From: UBA3537 sp965657165
GTDB taxonomy: Bacteria > Bacteroidota > Bacteroidia > Flavobacteriales > Flavobacteriaceae
DNA: 40,771 nt
Assembly: GCA_965657165.1 (NCBI GenBank)
Contig: CBFHNG010000009.1
Location: 1-40,771 of the forward strand
Reading direction: 5' to 3'
In this document: piece after piece, positions 22,929 through 32,049 of the stretch
Layout of the letters: each line of letters begins with the position of its first letter
Position numbering within the stretch: position 1 is the first letter of the stretch
Position numbers and translations under genes: made by a program
The notes under the pieces: generated by a model
What the model was told of the DNA's origin: nothing
The model's database searches: none
The model's input: the letters and a program-made list of their open reading frames with translations, nothing else

Positions 22929-25178
22929 TTATCGTCTTAGCGTAAAATGAGATCTGAATTCTTTTTCAATTCCATTTTCATCAAAATACGTTACCAAAAA
23001 CCAATAGTCACTTGTTGGCATAAGGTTATTGTTGTAAGTCCCATTCCAACCAGAGCTTGTGGTTTTAAATTGCTTTAGAAGTTTTCCAAATCGATCAAAT
23101 ATTGAAACTAAACCTGCATTGTTTCTAAGGCATTTTATATTCCAAAAATCATTAAAACCATCACCATTTGGGGTAAAAAATTTAGGATATGATAAGATTG
23201 TAACCGTAGATTCTGGTTCGTTACTACAACCCTCTGCATCTCTAACTTTAACAATATGTTCTTGGCATCCTACTACGTTTTGAAACATAGAACTTGTTTG
23301 CCAATTTCCTCCATCCAATTGATATTCATAATTACCACTTCCACCAGTTACTGTAACTTCAATAATTTGGTTACTATTGAAAGGTTCCGAGGTATTTTCA
23401 GTTGTAATCGCTAGGGTATTTGTTGGGTTAACTTGAATTGTTTCTGTAGTCAAATTTGCACATTGTCCTGGATCTGGAGTGAATGTGTATGTTGTCGTCG
23501 CTAAGTTATTAATTGCAGGACTCCAAGTTCCACTAATTTCTTCTTGAGAAGAATTTGGCAGTGTAGGAATAGTTTCTCCAATACAAATATCATCTATTTG
23601 GAATGTAGGCGTTATTTGTTGCAATACTATAACTTCTAAAGTTACTTCTTCAAAACAACCAGAAATATTTGGAATAAATGTATATTCTGTTGTCGTTGTT
23701 GCATCAAACGCTGGGTCCCAAGTTCCAGTAATTCCATCAATTTCGTTAGGTAATGGGTTAGGATCACCTAAACAGATAGGATTTATAGGAATAACGGTTG
23801 GTGTAATCAGCGGATTAACAACAACTTCAAGAGGAGCAGGAGGGATTGCACATTGCCCCATATCAGGGATAAAGGTGTATGTTGTTGTAGTATTGGGGTC
23901 AAACGCTGGGTCCCAAGTTCCAGTAATTCCATCAATTTCGTTAGGTAATGGGTTAGGATCACCCAAACAGATTGGATTTATAGGAGCAATAGTTATGGTT
24001 TCATTAGGTGTTACTACTGCATTTATGGCTACTCTTATCCCTGTTTGACATCCATTTTCAGATGCTAAGACCCAAAGTGTTTCATTTGAGTTGAGTACTG
24101 GATTGTATGTGTTTCCTGAATGTAATAAGTTGCCTCCAAATTCATCATCAAACCACAAAATATCTGTTGTATTTGATGTTGCCTCAAGATTAGCGGCTTC
24201 ATTTTCACAACTTGTTGATGGGGTTGTTGATAAAATTTCAGGAGGACTAAATGTAGTACTCGCAGAGATGCTTAGTTCAGGATCTCCCGGCATACCTCCA
24301 TACTCTACCACAAAACCAGTAGCTGTATATTGAGGCGGCTGTCCAGCTGTACTATCAGGTAAATCATTCCAAGATCCTGGATTGGTTGTCACAGAAACAT
24401 CTGTTATGTGTGCATAATCTTCATTATTCCCTGAATTGTTTGGCTCATTTGCGTTCCAATTTGAATACATCCCTGCCGGGGCAGATCCAAATTGATTACC
24501 ATTCCAAAAAATGGTTCCCTCTTCTGGCCCTGTTACCCATTTCCAAACACCTTCAGATTCTACATCACTTGCACCTATCCATCCTGTGCCAGGTGATAAT
24601 TCTCCGCATAATTGAGCTTCATCAGGGTTTGTTATTGTGGCTAAATATCCTTGTAATCCATAATAACTCATTGCTTCTGCATTTGCTTTAGCAGATGTCC
24701 ATGGAATGGCATATGATGGAACAAAATCGTAGTAATGTCCATCTAAAAAATTTGCCTCACCAACAGTGAGGGAAAATGTTTTTGGCCCTACATTTAAATT
24801 ATTACTTATAAATACAACATCATACACCGCATTAATAATGTCTGTATATAAAATTGTGCTTCCACTTGCAGGAGATAGTGTTAGTTTTGCTTGTTCCGCA
24901 TTCCAGTTACTTGTAATATTTGGATGACTTCCTGTTAAAATTAATTCATCTTCTCCTAAAACATATCCTGATGAAACTTGAATATAAAATGCCTCGGTAG
25001 AATTACCATCTGTATCAACAATATTGAAGGAGGTAACAATGTTTTGTTGTGTTTGTGGGCAATATATTTGATTTCCAATTGCTGTAACAACAGGAGGGTC
25101 AGATTGGCCAAATCCCTGAAACATAAAAAATAATGACCAAAACATTAGTGTAATTTTTATAATCCTTTTTAATGTCAT
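22929..25178 (-). CDS. T9SS type-B sorting domain protein with C-type-lectin-like domain
   Basis: The frame reaches 25202, but the signal peptide starts at the ATG at 25176-25178 (MTLKRIIKITLMFWSLFFMF, cleavage after GFGQ), giving 749 residues. An N-terminal cadherin-like region is followed by a C-type-lectin-like domain (about 145-295) with WIGASD, NEPNN and WNDLP, the WIG/EPN/WND landmarks. Ig-like repeats then each carry CLGDPNPLPNEIDGITGTWD or a variant. The C-terminal ~85 residues are a gliding-motility-associated type-B sorting signal (FFTPNGDGFNDFWNIKC, then SIFDRFGKLL and GWNGTYNN). Secreted by the type IX system and held at or released from the surface. EPN suggests mannose-type sugar binding, which is inference. 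Confidence 0.88.
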   Translation of the reverse strand: MTLKRIIKITLMFWSLFFMFQGFGQSDPPVVTAIGNQIYCPQTQQNIVTSFNIVDTDGNSTEAFYIQVSSGYVLGEDELILTGSHPNITSNWNAEQAKLTLSPASGSTILYTDIINAVYDVVFISNNLNVGPKTFSLTVGEANFLDGHYYDFVPSYAIPWTSAKANAEAMSYYGLQGYLATITNPDEAQLCGELSPGTGWIGASDVESEGVWKWVTGPEEGTIFWNGNQFGSAPAGMYSNWNANEPNNSGNNEDYAHITDVSVTTNPGSWNDLPDSTAGQPPQYTATGFVVEYGGMPGDPELSISASTTFSPPEILSTTPSTSCENEAANLEATSNTTDILWFDDEFGGNLLHSGNTYNPVLNSNETLWVLASENGCQTGIRVAINAVVTPNETITIAPINPICLGDPNPLPNEIDGITGTWDPAFDPNTTTTYTFIPDMGQCAIPPAPLEVVVNPLITPTVIPINPICLGDPNPLPNEIDGITGTWDPAFDATTTTEYTFIPNISGCFEEVTLEVIVLQQITPTFQIDDICIGETIPTLPNSSQEEISGTWSPAINNLATTTYTFTPDPGQCANLTTETIQVNPTNTLAITTENTSEPFNSNQIIEVTVTGGSGNYEYQLDGGNWQTSSMFQNVVGCQEHIVKVRDAEGCSNEPESTVTILSYPKFFTPNGDGFNDFWNIKCLRNNAGLVSIFDRFGKLLKQFKTTSSGWNGTYNNNLMPTSDYWFLVTYFDENGIEKEFRSHFTLRR
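23704..23790. repeat. 87-bp direct repeat, copy 1 (inside T9SS protein gene)
   Basis: Encodes the segment of an Ig-like repeat around CLGDPNPLPNEIDGITGTWD. It matches 23899-23985 at about 85 of 87 positions; the copies are offset by 195 bp, exactly 65 codons, so the frame is kept. Confidence 0.9.
23899..23985. repeat. 87-bp direct repeat, copy 2 (inside T9SS protein gene)
   Basis: Partner of 23704-23790. The two differences I see are a C/T and a T/A near the CLGDPNP codons. The sequence between the copies is more diverged, which points to recent duplication or gene conversion of this segment. Confidence 0.9.
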
Positions 25179-25316
25179 ATTGAATAATTTATATAAACAC
25201 AATATAAAATTTATATAATTGAATTAGCTTGAAAAAACAATACATTTGCTATACAAAACTAGAAATCAAAGAAAAGGAGGTTGTTTTATTAATTGTACTG
25301 TAAAATTGCTATTGAA

Positions 25317-26858
25317 TTAACAATTTTTCAGCCAATTTTTAATTGAAACATGATTTTCAATTAAAGCTTTTAAATCTTTAATAGCTACTCTTTCTTGTGC
25401 CATGGTGTCTCTGTGTCGGACGGTAACCGTATTATCTATTAAGGTTTGATGATCTATGGTGATACAAAATGGAGTACCAATAGCATCTTGTCTTCTATAT
25501 CGTCTTCCAACGGCATCTTTTTCATCATAGCTTACATGGAAATCCCATTGTAAATCTTTTAAAATTTCTTGGGCAATTTCTGGTAGTCCATCTTTTTTCA
25601 CAAGTGGTAAAATAGCCGCTTTAGTTGGAGCCAAAACTGCTGGTAGTTTAAGAACTGTTCGTGTAGAGTTATTTTCTAAAACTTCATTTTTTAAGCTATT
25701 AGAAAATACAGCCAAAAACATACGATCCAATCCAATTGAAGTTTCTAAGACATAAGGAACATAGTTTTTGTTTTCTTCTGGATCGAAGAATTGAAGTTTT
25801 TTTCCTGCATATTTTTCATGTTGACTAAGGTCAAAATCTGTTCTAGAATGAACACCTTCAAGTTCTTTAAAACCAAAAGGAAATTTAAACTCAATATCGG
25901 CTGCAGCATCGGCATAATGTGCTAGTTTTTCGTGGTCGTGAAAACGATAATTTTCCTCTCCCATTCCTAAAGATAGATGCCAGTTTAAACGCTTTTCTTT
26001 CCAATGTTCATACCATTCCCCTTGTGTGCCTGGTTTGATAAAAAATTGCATCTCCATCTGTTCAAATTCACGCATCCTAAAAATAAACTGACGTGCAACG
26101 ATTTCATTTCTAAATGCTTTTCCTGTTTGGGCAATTCCAAAAGGAATTTTCATTCGTCCTGTTTTTTGAACATTCAAAAAATTCACAAATATCCCTTGTG
26201 CAGTTTCTGGCCGAAGGTATAAATCCATAGCACTATCTGCCGAAGCGCCTAGTTTTGTACCAAACATGAGATTAAATTGCTTCACATCTGTCCAGTTTCG
26301 GCTGCCACTTACAGGATCTGCAATTTCTAATTCCTCTATAAGTGCTTTTACATCTGCCAAATCTTCATTTTCTAATGACCTGGCCAGGCGTTTAAGAATC
26401 GTATCAATTTTTTCTTTGTACCCTAGAACACGTGGATTTGTACTTAAAAATTCTTTTTCATTAAAAGCATCTCCAAAGCGTTTTTTGGCTTTTTTGACTT
26501 CTTTTTCAATTTTTTGCTCAAGTTTAGCGCAATAATCTTCAATTAGAACATCGGCCCTGTAGCGTTTTTTGGAATCTTTATTGTCTACCAATGGGTCATT
26601 AAATGCATCAACATGTCCAGACGCTTTCCAAGTGGTTGGATGCATGAAAATCGCAGCATCGAGTCCTACTATATTAGTGTTCATTTGCACCATAGCTTTC
26701 CACCAGTATTCACGAATGTTTTTCTTTAATTCTGCACCGTTTTGGCCGTAGTCATATACAGCACTTAGTCCATCATAAATCTCACTGCTTTGGAATACAA
26801 ATCCATATTCTTTCGCATGAGAAATGACGTTTTTAAAATGATCTTCTTGGTTGTTCAT
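25317..26858 (-). CDS. glyS: Glycine--tRNA ligase (dimeric, class II)
   Basis: 513 residues. It charges tRNA-Gly. The single-chain (alpha2) type is shown by class II motif 2 (GKAFRNEIVARQFIFRMREF near 240-262), EQMEMQFF, and motif 3 (ETSIGLDRMFLAVF near 385), followed by an anticodon-binding domain (LAPTKAAILPLVKKDGLP, then YDEKDAVGRRYRRQDAIGTP). The N-terminus (YGFVFQSSEIYDGLSAVYDY) is typical. The symbol is that used for single-chain GlyRS in Bacteroidota (also called glyQS). Monocistronic as far as visible; no convincing terminator was found after it. Confidence 0.96.
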   Translation of the reverse strand: MNNQEDHFKNVISHAKEYGFVFQSSEIYDGLSAVYDYGQNGAELKKNIREYWWKAMVQMNTNIVGLDAAIFMHPTTWKASGHVDAFNDPLVDNKDSKKRYRADVLIEDYCAKLEQKIEKEVKKAKKRFGDAFNEKEFLSTNPRVLGYKEKIDTILKRLARSLENEDLADVKALIEELEIADPVSGSRNWTDVKQFNLMFGTKLGASADSAMDLYLRPETAQGIFVNFLNVQKTGRMKIPFGIAQTGKAFRNEIVARQFIFRMREFEQMEMQFFIKPGTQGEWYEHWKEKRLNWHLSLGMGEENYRFHDHEKLAHYADAAADIEFKFPFGFKELEGVHSRTDFDLSQHEKYAGKKLQFFDPEENKNYVPYVLETSIGLDRMFLAVFSNSLKNEVLENNSTRTVLKLPAVLAPTKAAILPLVKKDGLPEIAQEILKDLQWDFHVSYDEKDAVGRRYRRQDAIGTPFCITIDHQTLIDNTVTVRHRDTMAQERVAIKDLKALIENHVSIKNWLKNC

Positions 26859-26956
26859 GCCACAAAAATAGAAAACACAAAGAAATTAAGCGCTGAGAAA
26901 TTAAAAAATATAAGATTATTTTTAATTTTACTACGCCTTATCTCTGAGTATTTATA

Positions 26957-27646
26957 ATGAACTATTTAGTTGACTTATTTTTTCCTCCATCCTGCTTTGC
27001 GTGTTCAGCAACTTTACATGATAATGAAATTGAGATTTGTGTAGAATGCAGACACCATTTGCCATTAACAAATTATCACTTTCAAAAAGAGGGGCCTATT
27101 AATCAATTGTTTTTTGGGCGTTTTGAATTTGAAGCTGCTACATCCTTATTTTTTTTTCAAAAAAATAGCCGTGTACAGAAACTTCTACATCAACTTAAAT
27201 ATAAAAATCAAGAATCACTTGGTACAACTTTAGGAACTTGGCTGGGATTGGAAATGAAATCCTCCATGCTTTTTGATTCTGTTGACTTAGTTGTTCCCGT
27301 TCCGTCTCATAAAAAAAGAATGAAAAAACGCGGTTACAACCAGGTCCTTTCTTTTGCACTAGCAATTGCAAATGTACTTGAGGTTCCTTGTAATGATTTA
27401 GTTTTAATCAAAACAAAAAACACTAAATCTCAAGTTTTTCAAACAAAGGAACAACGCTGGAACTCAGTTGCAGATAGCTTTAAAATTAACACAAATGAAT
27501 TCATATATAAAAAACATATTTTGATTGTTGATGATTTAATTACAACAGGCTCAACTATTGAAGCATGTGCAAAAGTATTAATTGATGCAGGGGTTAAAAA
27601 TCTTAGTTTGGCGACCATTGCAATTACATCATCTATGTTTCGATAA
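26957..27646 (+). CDS. ComF family phosphoribosyltransferase-like protein
   Basis: 229 residues. A Cys cluster at the N-terminus (CFACSATL, then CVEC) probably binds zinc. The C-terminal half is a phosphoribosyltransferase domain with VVPVPSHKKRMKKRGYNQVL and the PRPP loop ILIVDDLITTGSTIEAC. ComF acts in DNA uptake during natural transformation in Gram-positives and Haemophilus relatives; in Bacteroidota its role is little tested. It is divergent from glyS and followed 39 nt later by a lipoprotein gene on the same strand. Confidence 0.88.
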   Translation: MNYLVDLFFPPSCFACSATLHDNEIEICVECRHHLPLTNYHFQKEGPINQLFFGRFEFEAATSLFFFQKNSRVQKLLHQLKYKNQESLGTTLGTWLGLEMKSSMLFDSVDLVVPVPSHKKRMKKRGYNQVLSFALAIANVLEVPCNDLVLIKTKNTKSQVFQTKEQRWNSVADSFKINTNEFIYKKHILIVDDLITTGSTIEACAKVLIDAGVKNLSLATIAITSSMFR

Positions 27647-27685
27647 AATTAAAATAAGTTGTTTCTTTGTGTTGGATTAGGCCAT

Positions 27686-29290
27686 ATGAAAAATACGATT
27701 TCAAATATTATTTTATCCATAACGATTAGTTTGGTTTTATTTAAATGTGCTAATCGTGGAACAGCTGAAGGTGGTCCAAAAGATGAAACTCCACCTGTAA
27801 TCATCAAGGAAGAACCGGCGAATTTTTCAACAAATTTTAAAGCCAATGAGATACAAATTTATTTTGATGAATACATTAAGTTTAAAAACCTTCAAAAGCA
27901 ACTAATAGTCTCTCCGCCAATGGATCCCGCACCAGAAATCACACCATTAAGTGCTGCCAGTAAGTACATTACAATCAAAATTTATGATACGCTCCAGCCA
28001 AATACAACTTATGCGATTAATTTTGGTGAAAGTATTATTGACAATAACGAGGGTAATCCTTTTCCTTTTTACAAATATGTTTTTTCTACAGGTTCATACA
28101 TCGACTCTCTTTCTGTAAAAGGATTAGTTACAGAGGCCTTTGAAAGGGAAACTCCAGAATCTGTTTCAGTATTGCTTCACGAAGTCGATAGTACCTACAC
28201 AGATTCAATTGTATTTAAACAAAAACCAAAATACATAGGGATTACAGATAGCTTGTCAGAATTTTCTATTGATAATATCAAAGCTGGAAGTTATCTATTA
28301 ACTGCACTAAAAGAGGAAAACCCCAATTATATTTATCAACCAAAAGATGATAAATTTGGGTACAGAAGTAAATTTATTACCGTGCCTTCAGATACGGCCT
28401 ATGTTCTTAAATTATTTAAACAAGATCCTGAATTTAAATTTACCCGTGCCAGACAATTAGCAGAAAGCCGGATTGGCTTTGCTTATGAAGGAGTTCCAGA
28501 TAGTTTAAGTGTAAAACTGTTGTCTGATGTACCCGAAGATTTTTTATCTACAATTTCTAAGGAATTTGAAAAAGACACCTTGAATTTTTGGATGAATCCA
28601 AAACCTGATATTGATTCTTTGCGTTTTCAGGTAGCCTATTTTTCGAAAAAAGATACTGTTCGGGTGCGCATGAAAAAAATGGATAAGGATTCATTAATAT
28701 TAAAAACAATCAATTCTACACTCAAACCCGGAGATGATATGCTGTTACGTTCAAGTATTCCTTTGACTTCTTTTGACATGTCGAAAACCTCAATAATTGA
28801 TAAGGATTCAACAGCTATTGAAAGCCAATTGTCAATTGATGAAAACAACCCAACAGTAGCAAAGTTAAACTTTGATTTGATTGAAAATAACACCTATGAT
28901 ATTACACTTTTTCCTGGTGCTTTAAAAGATTTTTATGGCACAGAAAATGACACATTACGCCTAAGAGCAGGCACAAAATTATTGTCCGATTATGGAAATA
29001 TTCGTGTGAGTCTCCGCAATGCTAAGTATCCTATTATTCTTCAATTTGTGACTACAAATGGCGATGTCAAAGAGGAAAAAATTGTTCGAGAGCGAGGTCC
29101 TGTAGACTTTACAAATATTGACCCAGGCAAATATTTTCTAAGAGCAATTTTTGATACTAACGACAATGGCAAATATGATTCGGGAAATTTCCTAAAAAAG
29201 AGACAACCCGAACGTGTCAGCTATGCTGAAGAACTTGTAGAAGTTCGTGCGTTTTGGGAAGAAATTACAGAATTTATTTTAGAAGATTAA
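27686..29290 (+). CDS. Ig-like (Big_5/SbsA-type) domain lipoprotein
   Basis: The frame extends to a TTG at 27659, but the ATG at 27686 begins a signal sequence (MKNTISNIILSITISLVLFK) followed by Cys20, a somewhat unusual lipobox (LFKC), giving 534 residues. After ANRGTAEGGPKDETPPVI, residues about 28-125 form a bacterial Ig-like domain (EIQIYFDEYIKF, then NTTYAINFGESIIDNNEGNP). The rest is beta-rich with Ca-type loops near the end (FDTNDNGKYDSGNF). This architecture is common in Bacteroidota as a surface or periplasmic lipoprotein of unknown function. Its stop overlaps that of sdhB by 4 nt (29287-29290). Confidence 0.8.
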   Translation: MKNTISNIILSITISLVLFKCANRGTAEGGPKDETPPVIIKEEPANFSTNFKANEIQIYFDEYIKFKNLQKQLIVSPPMDPAPEITPLSAASKYITIKIYDTLQPNTTYAINFGESIIDNNEGNPFPFYKYVFSTGSYIDSLSVKGLVTEAFERETPESVSVLLHEVDSTYTDSIVFKQKPKYIGITDSLSEFSIDNIKAGSYLLTALKEENPNYIYQPKDDKFGYRSKFITVPSDTAYVLKLFKQDPEFKFTRARQLAESRIGFAYEGVPDSLSVKLLSDVPEDFLSTISKEFEKDTLNFWMNPKPDIDSLRFQVAYFSKKDTVRVRMKKMDKDSLILKTINSTLKPGDDMLLRSSIPLTSFDMSKTSIIDKDSTAIESQLSIDENNPTVAKLNFDLIENNTYDITLFPGALKDFYGTENDTLRLRAGTKLLSDYGNIRVSLRNAKYPIILQFVTTNGDVKEEKIVRERGPVDFTNIDPGKYFLRAIFDTNDNGKYDSGNFLKKRQPERVSYAEELVEVRAFWEEITEFILED

Positions 29291-30033
29291 CCTTTTAGGT
29301 TAGCTTTAATTAATTCTCTGTTCATTCGTGCAATGTTCTCTAATGAAATTCCTTTTGGGCATTCCACTTCACAAGCACCTGTATTGGTGCAGTTTCCAAA
29401 GCCTTCCAAATCCATTTGTGCAACCATATTTTGTACTCTGTCTGTTGCTTCCACTTGTCCTTGTGGCAACAATGCATATTGAGAAACTTTTGCCCCAACG
29501 AACAACATTGCAGAGGAGTTTTTACAAGTTGCCACACAAGCTCCACAACCAATACAAGTTGCGGCATCCATGGCTTCGTCTGCGGCGTGTTTTGAGATTG
29601 GTATAGCATTTCCGTCTTGGGTGTTTCCAGAAGTGTTTACAGAAATAAATCCACCAGCGTGTTGAATGCGATCAAAAGCAGAACGATCTACAATTAAGTC
29701 TTTGATTACTGGAAAAGAATTTGCTCTAAAAGGCTCTATAAAAATTGTATCCCCATCTTTAAATTTACGCATGTGCAGTTGACATGTTGTCACTCTTCTA
29801 TCTGGGCCATGAGCTTCTCCATTAATGTATAAAGAACAAGATCCACAAATACCTTCTCGACAATCATGATCAAAAGCTACAGGCTCTTCACCTGCTGTAA
29901 TTAACTTTTGGTTGAGAACATCTAACATCTCTAAAAAAGACATATCTGGAGAAATGCCTTCAATTGGATATTCAACTATTTTACCTTTATTTTTGGCATT
30001 TTTTTGACGCCATATTTTTAACGTTAATTTCAT
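29287..30033 (-). CDS. sdhB: Succinate dehydrogenase / fumarate reductase iron-sulfur subunit
   Basis: 248 residues. Carries electrons from the flavin to the quinone site. Three clusters are visible: 2Fe-2S ligands in CREGICGSC plus the later Cys of VTTCQ, 4Fe-4S in CIGCGACVATC (near 157-167) and 3Fe-4S/4Fe-4S ligands in CTNTGACEVECPKG (near 215-228). Last gene of the sdhCAB operon, 7 nt after sdhA. The 3' end overlaps the convergent lipoprotein gene. Confidence 0.95.
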   Translation of the reverse strand: MKLTLKIWRQKNAKNKGKIVEYPIEGISPDMSFLEMLDVLNQKLITAGEEPVAFDHDCREGICGSCSLYINGEAHGPDRRVTTCQLHMRKFKDGDTIFIEPFRANSFPVIKDLIVDRSAFDRIQHAGGFISVNTSGNTQDGNAIPISKHAADEAMDAATCIGCGACVATCKNSSAMLFVGAKVSQYALLPQGQVEATDRVQNMVAQMDLEGFGNCTNTGACEVECPKGISLENIARMNRELIKANLKG

Positions 30034-30040
30034 AGTAATT

Positions 30041-32038
30041 TTATTTATAGGAACGTTCTTTAACTTCTATATTTTCGTATACTAATTCTTCTTTGTGTAA
30101 TTGAGCATCTTTTGGCTCGCCTTTGTATTCCCATGCCGATACAAACTGAAATTCTTTTCTTCTTTGTGCTTCACCTTCTGCAGTTTGATATTCTTCTCTA
30201 AAATGTCCTCCGGCAGATTCTTCTCTAACTAAGGCATCTTTTGCAAACAATTCGCCAAGTTCTAAAAAGTCGGCAACCCGACCTGCTTTAGCCAATTCTT
30301 CATTAAACTCATCCGCATCACCTGGAACAAGTACTTCCTCGTAAAATTCTTTGCGTAGAGCAGAAATTTCTTCAATGGCTTCTTTTAGCTCTTTTTCGTT
30401 TCTAGCCATTCCGCATTTATTCCACATAATTTTACCTAAACGTTTATGGAAATAATCTACAGGTTTTGTTCCCTTGTTATTGATGAATTTTTCAATCTGC
30501 TGACGTACATTTTTTTCTGCTTCTTCAAATTCTTTACTATTTGTAGAAATTGGTCCTGTTCGGATATCATCAGAAAGATAATTTCCTATAGTGTATGGCA
30601 ATACAAAATAGCCATCGGCAAGGCCTTGCATTAGAGCAGAAGCCCCGAGTCTATTGGCGCCATGATCTGAAAAATTAGCTTCTCCAATAGCATACAATCC
30701 TGGCACTGTAGTTTGCAAATTATAATCTACCCAAATACCACCCATGGTGTAATGCACCGCTGGGTATATCATCATTGGGGTTTCGTATGGATTCTCATCT
30801 ACAATTTTTTCGTACATCTGAAATAAATTTCCATATTTACTCTTGACGACTTCTTTTCCAAGAGATTTTACAAGGTTGTCGTCATTTTCATTGAGACCTT
30901 TGACGTGTGCTTGTTCTTTTCCATAACGAATAATAGCTGATGCAAAGTCGAGGAAAACGGCTTCTCCGGTAGCATTGACACCAAATCCTGCATCACAACG
31001 TTCTTTTGCAGCTCTTGACGCAACATCTCTTGGTACCAAATTTCCAAAGGCAGGATAACGACGTTCTAAGAAGTAATCGCGATCTTCTTCGGCAATTTCT
31101 GTGGGCCTTAATGTTTTATTTTGAATCGCTTTGGCGTCTTCTAATTTTTTTGGAACCCAAATTCTTCCATCATTTCGAAGTGATTCGGACATGAGTGTCA
31201 ATTTGGATTGGTGATCTCCTGAAACTGGGATACATGTTGGGTGGATTTGAGTGTAACAAGGATTTGCAAAATAGGCCCCTCTTTTGTGTGCTTTCCATGC
31301 AGCGGTAACGTTGCTACCCATAGCATTGGTAGAAAGGTAGAATACATTTCCATAACCACCAGAACCCAAAACTACAGCATGGCCAGAATGGCGTTCAATT
31401 TCTCCAGTAACAAGGTTTCGAGTGATAATTCCACGTGCTTTTCCATCGATAATAACAACATCCAACATTTCGTGGCGGTTATACATTTTTATTTTTCCTC
31501 GTCCAATTTGGCGATTCATTGCAGAGTATGCACCTAATAAAAGCTGTTGTCCAGTTTGTCCTTTAGCATAAAAAGTTCTGGAGACCAAAACCCCACCAAA
31601 AGAACGATTGTCCAATAATCCTCCATAATCTCTTGCAAATGGTACCCCTTGAGCTACACATTGGTCAATAATGTTTGTAGATACTTCTGCCAGTCTATAT
31701 ACATTGGCTTCTCTAGAACGGTAATCTCCGCCTTTTACGGTGTCATAAAACAATCGGTATGTAGAGTCGCCATCGCCTTGGTAGTTCTTTGCAGCATTAA
31801 TTCCTCCTTGAGCGGCAATTGAATGTGCTCTTCTTGGGGAGTCTTGAAAACAAAATGCTTTGACGTTATAACCCAATTCTGCTAGTGTAGCGGCAGCAGA
31901 ACCTCCCGCTAGCCCTGTACCAACAACAATAACATCTATGTTTCTTTTGTTTGCTGGATTTACAAGATCAATATTGTTTTTATGAGTCGTCCATTTCTCG
32001 GCAAGTGGACCTTTTGGAATTTTCGAATCTAAAGCCAT
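30041..32038 (-). CDS. sdhA: Succinate dehydrogenase / fumarate reductase flavoprotein subunit
   Basis: 665 residues, the long form of the Bacteroidota/Chlorobi/epsilon group. FAD-binding VVGTGLAGGSAAATLAELG (near 37-55) is followed by RRAHSIAAQGG, whose His should carry covalent FAD. Substrate-site segments include HPTCIPVSG, HYTMGGIWVDYN and GASALMQGLADGYF. It oxidises succinate to fumarate on the cytoplasmic side of the inner membrane; direction in vivo cannot be told from sequence. It lies between sdhC (11 nt) and sdhB (7 nt). Confidence 0.96.
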   Translation of the reverse strand: MALDSKIPKGPLAEKWTTHKNNIDLVNPANKRNIDVIVVGTGLAGGSAAATLAELGYNVKAFCFQDSPRRAHSIAAQGGINAAKNYQGDGDSTYRLFYDTVKGGDYRSREANVYRLAEVSTNIIDQCVAQGVPFARDYGGLLDNRSFGGVLVSRTFYAKGQTGQQLLLGAYSAMNRQIGRGKIKMYNRHEMLDVVIIDGKARGIITRNLVTGEIERHSGHAVVLGSGGYGNVFYLSTNAMGSNVTAAWKAHKRGAYFANPCYTQIHPTCIPVSGDHQSKLTLMSESLRNDGRIWVPKKLEDAKAIQNKTLRPTEIAEEDRDYFLERRYPAFGNLVPRDVASRAAKERCDAGFGVNATGEAVFLDFASAIIRYGKEQAHVKGLNENDDNLVKSLGKEVVKSKYGNLFQMYEKIVDENPYETPMMIYPAVHYTMGGIWVDYNLQTTVPGLYAIGEANFSDHGANRLGASALMQGLADGYFVLPYTIGNYLSDDIRTGPISTNSKEFEEAEKNVRQQIEKFINNKGTKPVDYFHKRLGKIMWNKCGMARNEKELKEAIEEISALRKEFYEEVLVPGDADEFNEELAKAGRVADFLELGELFAKDALVREESAGGHFREEYQTAEGEAQRRKEFQFVSAWEYKGEPKDAQLHKEELVYENIEVKERSYK

Positions 32039-32049
32039 AAGTATATGAT

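Noticed and set aside
25179..25202. Longer start for the T9SS protein
   Set aside because: The extra eight residues precede a standard signal peptide that begins at the ATG at 25176-25178.
27659..27685. TTG start for the Ig-like lipoprotein
   Set aside because: The ATG at 27686 starts a proper signal peptide with Cys20; the upstream part contains the TTTCTTTGTG motif and looks non-coding.
29328..29609. Overlapping ORFs on both strands within sdhB
   Set aside because: They are shadows of sdhB: the iron-sulfur motifs are in the sdhB frame and the alternatives show no features.
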